Origin: Bolinopsis microptera
Taxonomy: Eukaryota; Ctenophora; Tentaculata; Lobata; Bolinopsidae
Direction: 5' to 3'
NCBI RefSeq assembly: GCF_026151205.1
Contig: NC_087083.1
Location: 3,302,536-3,362,535 of the forward strand
DNA: 60,000 bases
The position numbers were made by a program, and so were the translations under genes. The notes below the pieces were generated by a model. The model searched no databases. It had not been told where the DNA came from and saw only the letters and a program-made list of their open reading frames with translations. Shown piece by piece: positions 50,346 through 60,000 of this stretch (positions are counted from its first letter, which is position 1; each line of letters opens with the position of its first letter).

Positions 50346-52400
50346 TGTCACTGGTACGAGGAAGCCCGACACAATTCCGTAGAATTCCACCGTAATACAT
50401 TTCGGTGGAGTTTCACGGAGCTGTGTTGGGCTTCTTGGATAGTACCACACGTATATAATGTATACACACGTATATAATGAATACACTACACTTTGGAAGT
50501 GTCGGACACTGGGCTTCCATACACAGCACAAATCCAGGGGATAATTCTTATTATTTAGAGGGCAATATTGCACCTTACAAATTCTAGTGTACAAATAAAA
50601 CAAAGTTTAACCAATGTATGGATGAATAGCAATTCACAAAATTTACATAACATAGTAATATTCATGTTACTACACAGTGTAGCAATATATTTCGTTTTAT
50701 TAACGGATCCAAAAAGCAAAACACTATAAGTATAAGCATAACGGTAGTCGTGGTGAAGTCTCAAAATTTGAGCTAGAATATCGCCCTTCCAAACTAGATG
50801 TGAAAGTTTTAAAAAATGTGTTTCCCAGTCCTGATATTAAGGGGTGAAGTTATGCAGCTTACATTCCTGTGTAACACGTGGTAGGTCGTTTAGAGGCACT
50901 TTATAACTCTACCTCCCACCCTTAACTTCAATTTATTTTAATTCTACGTTTTTAAACACATGCCCCGTCCCCAAGGTTTCGCCTCAAATATATCGTTAAT
51001 CCACCGAAAGAGGCAAAAATCCCAGAATTTTTATTTTACAGACTAGAAAAATAAAGACAAAGAATTGCACAGCCTTCTCCCTCAATTCTTATCAAAATTG
51101 TAACATAGTGTTCCCTCATCATAACAACAACTTGCTTAATCACTGAAAATAACCCCCAGTTCTGTTAGAGAATTGCAGTAAAATTTAACCAACTGAACAA
51201 GCTATTAGCTAATTAGCTAATAACTTATGGAGTGGAAAACTAATGGTAAAACTTAAATCACTTGCTAGAGTGCTGCTACAATATACAATACAATACAACT
51301 TGCATGGTACGCAGTATGCATAGCACGCGAGTTGCAAGATATACAATTCGCATAAAATGAAAAAATTGCATAATATGCACGTTTTATGATAAGAAATATA
51401 GGGCTCCTCATTTCATAAACCTTGCTATCTGTTACACCTACTAAAGTTGAATTAAAAAACCAAAACATAAGATATGGGGCGGCAGTTGAATAGGTAACGA
51501 AAACATACTAGCAAAATAGTAGTAGTACAGTAGTACTAGTAGTACAGTAGTAGTACAGTAGCAAAAATAATTAAGTGTAGTACACTGTGTTAACTAAATG
51601 CCTTGCCTCACTGTTGAAACGGAGGACTATTAGTAGTAGTAGTAGTAGTAATGCTACTAATTACTACTAATTAGTTAGTAGTAGTAGTAGTAGTAGTAAT
51701 GCTACTAATTACTACTAATTAGTTAGTGAAAGTCTCCCAAGAATGAGTGTTGAGTTATAAAGTTGATCAATGAAAATAAATTAGCGAACGAGCTAGCTGC
51801 AACTTAATTAGTTAATTAGCTAATTAATTATGACAACCTGCCCACTCCTCACAACATGAACTTTAAATTGCTTTCTGAACTTCCACTTACTTTACTAATC
51901 AATAGTAACTCACTTGTTACACTAGTAGTGTAACTATGGTAACTAATCAATAAGCCAATTAAATAAATAAGGTCCGCAGCTCCTTAACATTCTGGCAACA
52001 ATTTCACTTTACACCATCATATATAATAGGCACAGTGCTCTTTCATCAACATAGTAACTTTAAGAAAAAGACCAAAATTAATTGTATACCAAAGAACGTT
52101 ACTCTGGCACTTGTCAGGCACACAACGCTATGTTACTATGGCAACGGTCAAACGCCGCTGCTTACTGATCCCCTGATTGCGGCACTTCCTGGGAGATAAT
52201 TAGTTAAATAGTTTGTGAAGGAGTAATTAGTTAAATAGTTTGTGAAGGAGTAATTGATTAGATAAATCTTCGATATGATTTCCTGATGAATCATGATTGA
52301 AATTAAAGTTTACGAGTAAGGCGTTTCTAAGAAAAGTAGAAAAATAATATAAAATAAGTTATAATAAAATGAACTCTTAGTACAGCATAATATAAAATAA
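50346..52400. other. Intergenic/intron DNA downstream of calcineurin A
   Basis: AT-rich. A 46-bp block with (GTA)n and ATGCTACTAATTACTACTAA is duplicated at 51630-51725, and AATTAGTTAAATAGTTTGTG at 52197-52245. The true last exon of calcineurin A could lie here on the minus strand, but I could not identify it. Confidence 0.4.
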
Positions 52401-52405
52401 GTTAT

Positions 52406-54590
52406 GGACACGTTCATTTGAGTTTGAGGATATTGGTAAATATAAGTGACCCTATTAGAAGGCACAGTGTAGTTGACTTTGTCACACTATGAAATTACTT
52501 AATCCCTTGATGGTTAGGATAATCGTCTCATCCTCTAGGCTAACTTTGTCACATAAGGATATCTTAATCAGGTGATAAGATATCGCTTAAATACGGCCGG
52601 CACGGAAATGGTTACATTGTCACACTATAAACATGTGACGGAGTAAATATGGACCCCTTGCTGCCGTTTTTGACCAACATTTTTAGTGTCCAGTTGATTG
52701 GATGGGTACATATGACCATTACCTACATATTTTACGACTTTTTTCGTTAGATGGTGCATTCAGGTTTACTCTGTCACACATTAAAGAAAATATGTGATGA
52801 ATGTTTAGGGCACCCTGATAAGCAATGCTGAGTAGTGTAAGTTTATTTGATAGCCTGGAAGTGCTGGGAATTGTTATTATATCACATAGTCGTAAGGAAT
52901 TAAAACACAGAAGGCACAACCAAGTTTACTTTGTCACATAATCTTGATGATATCTGAACATGTGTGAAATTGAACAAATAATGATATACCAGCTTAAACC
53001 CCTTATATTACGTACTATGGATCAAACAACACTGATAGTACCATGCACCAGTCACATAAATCATTATCAGGTGGTAATATGTTAACAGTGTCACAATTAA
53101 ACTACCGCTACATGGTCAAAAATAGGGTAATTTCGTCACAAAAAATTATTATAACTCTGTTAGCTCCTTGCTGGCAAAATAACTACTTTATCGAAATTTT
53201 GTTGATGATAAAGTTACATAGTATTCTAATAGAGGTATAGTTCTTCAAAATAGGGGCAAGACATGTTTACTTTGTCACATCAGTTATTATAAGAGTTAGG
53301 TAATCGTCATCAGATTAAAAGATATTTTTTCCGTAGTTTGGATCGATTAATACTTTAATATACCTGTAATAAAGCATCCTATGCCAATTTTAACACACTA
53401 TCTTGATACTGTTGGGGCAGGGAAAGTTAATTTTGTCACATTTTAATATCTTTGACAAATTAATCTAAATTTTTAAAATTGAGCTCTTATGTTCTGGACA
53501 ATATTCTTCCAATCGTTTCTGAAAGAATGTTGAATTCTAATAGAGTTATAGATCTTCAAAATAGGGGCAAGACATGTTTACTTTGTCACATCAGTTATTA
53601 TAAGAGTTAGGTAATCATCATCACATTAACATATATATTTTTGTAGTTTGGATTGATTTATATAGGTAATAAAGCAGCCTATGCTAATTTTTACACACTA
53701 TCTTGAAATTGTTGGGGCATGAAAAGTTAATTTTGTCACATTTTTGGTGACTTTGACAAATTTAACCTAAAATTGTTAAACTTAAGCTCTGATATTCTGG
53801 ACAATATTCTAATAAAGGTATAGAATATAGATCTTCCAAATAGGGGCAAGACATGTTTACTTTGTCACATCAGTTATTATAAGAGTTATTATAAGAGACT
53901 ATTTCATTCTATAATCATTGTTTTTAATCTATTTACGATTTCGTATAATTTTTTGTGACAATGTAAACATCAACTGATCTTAACTTGCATCAACTACATT
54001 GTCATCATATAAAATTTTCCCACCTTTCAAACCAAAATCAGATATAAATAATTCGCCCAAAATTTAAAATTTCATATATTGTGACAGAATTAACCTCATT
54101 TCCCAATAACCAAGTGCCTGTATTAGCTAACTATTCAAAACAATATATTTTAGGGCTATGATTGGTAGAGCAACCATCAAATAATGAGTTGAAAGGGTTT
54201 TTAGGACACCTCACAGTAGAATAGAGGTATGGTATCATGAGTGTGACAAAGTTACCCAAATATTGCCTTGTAACCGTTCGATCCGTGCCCATTAACCAAT
54301 GTTGTATCATAATTGTTAGATTGACCTAATTTACTATATTTCAGACCAAGGAATGATAATTAGACAACTGCAGTTAACTAAGTCACACAAAATGTGACAT
54401 TTGAAACATTATAGTGCCTAACAACAGTAGATTTTCTTTCTGAGCGGTGCATATGGGAGTATGAGTTACGTGGCTAATGTTCAGAACTTCTGAACGTGCT
54501 AAGTTAATAGATGTCAAAATTAAGCCACTATCGTCAAAAACGCTATTATTTTTGTTTACCAATATCCTCAAACTCAAATGAACGTGTCCT
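52406..54590. mobile_element. 2.2-kb TIR element carrying about 16 dispersed GTTTACTTTGTCACA motifs
   Basis: TIRs of 35 bp (starting GGACACGTTCATTTGAGTTT) lie at 52406-52440 and inverted at 54556-54590, with TTAT on both outer sides. Inside, a 15-bp motif close to GTTTACTTTGTCACA recurs in the plus direction at about 52472, 52540, 52611, 52764, 52924, 53081, 53127, 53264, 53426, 53575, 53726, 53855 and 54373, and inverted at about 53952, 54079 and 54241. Intervals often are 130-160 bp. No open frame looks coding. It lies in the 3' intron or flank of calcineurin A. Confidence 0.7.
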
Positions 54591-54611
54591 TATAATAAAA
54601 TAAACTCTTAC

Positions 54612-59220
<4,609 letters not shown>

Positions 59221-59234
59221 TGTGGAATTAAACG

Positions 59235-59575
59235 CGTATCCAATCCCTATCCCTAATTCTAACCCATATCTAACTCTATCTCTAATTCCAATCCCTATCC
59301 CTAATTCCAACCCATCTCTAACTCTAATTCCAATTCCTATCCCTAATTCCAACCCATCTCTAACTCTATCTCTAATTCCAATTTCTATCCCTAATTCCAA
59401 CCCATCTCTAACTCTATCTCTAATTCCAATCCCTATCCCTAATTCCAACCCGTCTCTAACTTTATCTCTAATTCCAATCCCTATCCCTAATTCTAACCCA
59501 TCTCTAACTCTATCTCTAATTCCAATCCCTATCCCTAATTCCAACCCATCTCTAACTCTATCTCTTATTCCACTG
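59235..59575. repeat. Minisatellite of CTAATTCCAA / CCCATCTCTAACTCTATCT units
   Basis: Higher-order unit of about 60 bp made of six-base CTAACT/CTATCC/CTAATT-like words. It produces long frames on both strands. Confidence 0.93.
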
Positions 59576-59756
59576 GGCTATGTCGGGTTTCTTACACAAT
59601 TAAAATTAAAGTTAACAAGCAACATTGGTTAAATGTTAGATACAGATTTAATAAGTTTACACGCATTTTCAAATGCACAACGCTAATTCCTTAATGTAAC
59701 AACAGGTATGAACTTGTTAATAAAGTTTCATAGCTAGCTAAGTTCCAGCAATACAA

Positions 59757-60000
59757 ATAGTTCACCGAGTGTAATGTAATTCACCGGGTGTAATGTAATT
59801 CACCGGGTGTAATGTAATTCACCGGGTGTAATGTAATTCACCGAGTGTAATGTAATTCACCGGGTGTAATGTAATTCACCGGGTGTAATGTAATTCACCG
59901 GGTGTAATGTAATTCACCGGGTGTAATGTAATTCACCGGGTGTAATGTAATTCACCGGGTGTAATGTAATTCACCGGGTGTAATGTAATTCACCGAGTGT
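59757..60000. repeat. AATTCACCGGGTGTAATGT minisatellite running off the window
   Basis: About 13 units of 19 bp, with CACCGAGTG variants, continuing beyond position 60000. Confidence 0.95.

Overview
The window is eukaryotic, from an animal. Every recognisable host gene is split by short GT-AG introns, and the products are animal housekeeping or chromatin proteins. No prokaryotic operon structure is present. The AT-rich background, hundreds of minisatellites and the transposon types (RTE-like LINE, Ty3-type LTR element, hAT element, many foldback elements) fit an invertebrate genome. The repeat-encoded protein at 9.6 and 11.5 kb and the CRHH-type hAT protein resemble ones I associate with cnidarians. 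That placement is an inference, not a demonstration.

Layout: 0-1 kb, LINE tail. 1.1-2.5 kb, a TTAA foldback nested in an 82-bp hairpin. 2.6-4.5 kb, 3' part of an adhesion/secretin-type GPCR (+). 5.6-5.8 kb, possible Sushi exon. 6.1-9.4 kb, repeat mosaic whose modules recur at 48.6-50.3 kb. 9.6-11.8 kb, two copies of a repeat-encoded protein and a LINE remnant. 11.8-16.7 kb, a young LTR retrotransposon. 18.0-22.6 kb, macroH2A (+). 23.9 kb, FAU ubiquitin-like/eS30 (+). 24.6-27.8 kb, NAA35 (+), with one apparent frameshift. 28.3 kb, a TA-flanked MITE. 29.3-41.5 kb, EXOC6/Sec15 (+), its introns swollen by a hAT element and two splice-site minisatellites. 42.3-47.0 kb, RPA1 (+). 52.4-54.6 kb, a TIR element with a dispersed 15-bp motif. 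54.6-58.0 kb, 3' part of calcineurin A (-), with a probable novel cassette exon. 58-60 kb, minisatellites.

The host genes do not form a pathway. They act in chromatin (macroH2A), translation (FAU), N-terminal acetylation (NAA35), exocytosis (EXOC6), DNA replication and repair (RPA1) and Ca2+ signalling (calcineurin A). The five complete plus-strand genes lie head-to-tail, and calcineurin A converges on RPA1.

The most unusual signal is repeated tandem copying of DNA that straddles exon-intron junctions. EXOC6 exon 3 is flanked by 18 copies of its own acceptor and exon start, and by roughly 90-100 copies of its own exon end and donor. The 3' ends of EXOC6 exon 1 and macroH2A exon 1 are each duplicated with their donors, and the acceptor of the calcineurin cassette exon is duplicated too. 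This could be a local route to intron growth or gain and deserves direct testing. Second in interest are the 74-aa calcineurin cassette exon, the TTTGTCACA-motif TIR element, and a 40-bp CCAAT/E-box repeat shared by the EXOC6 promoter, RPA1 introns and the EXOC6 3' flank.
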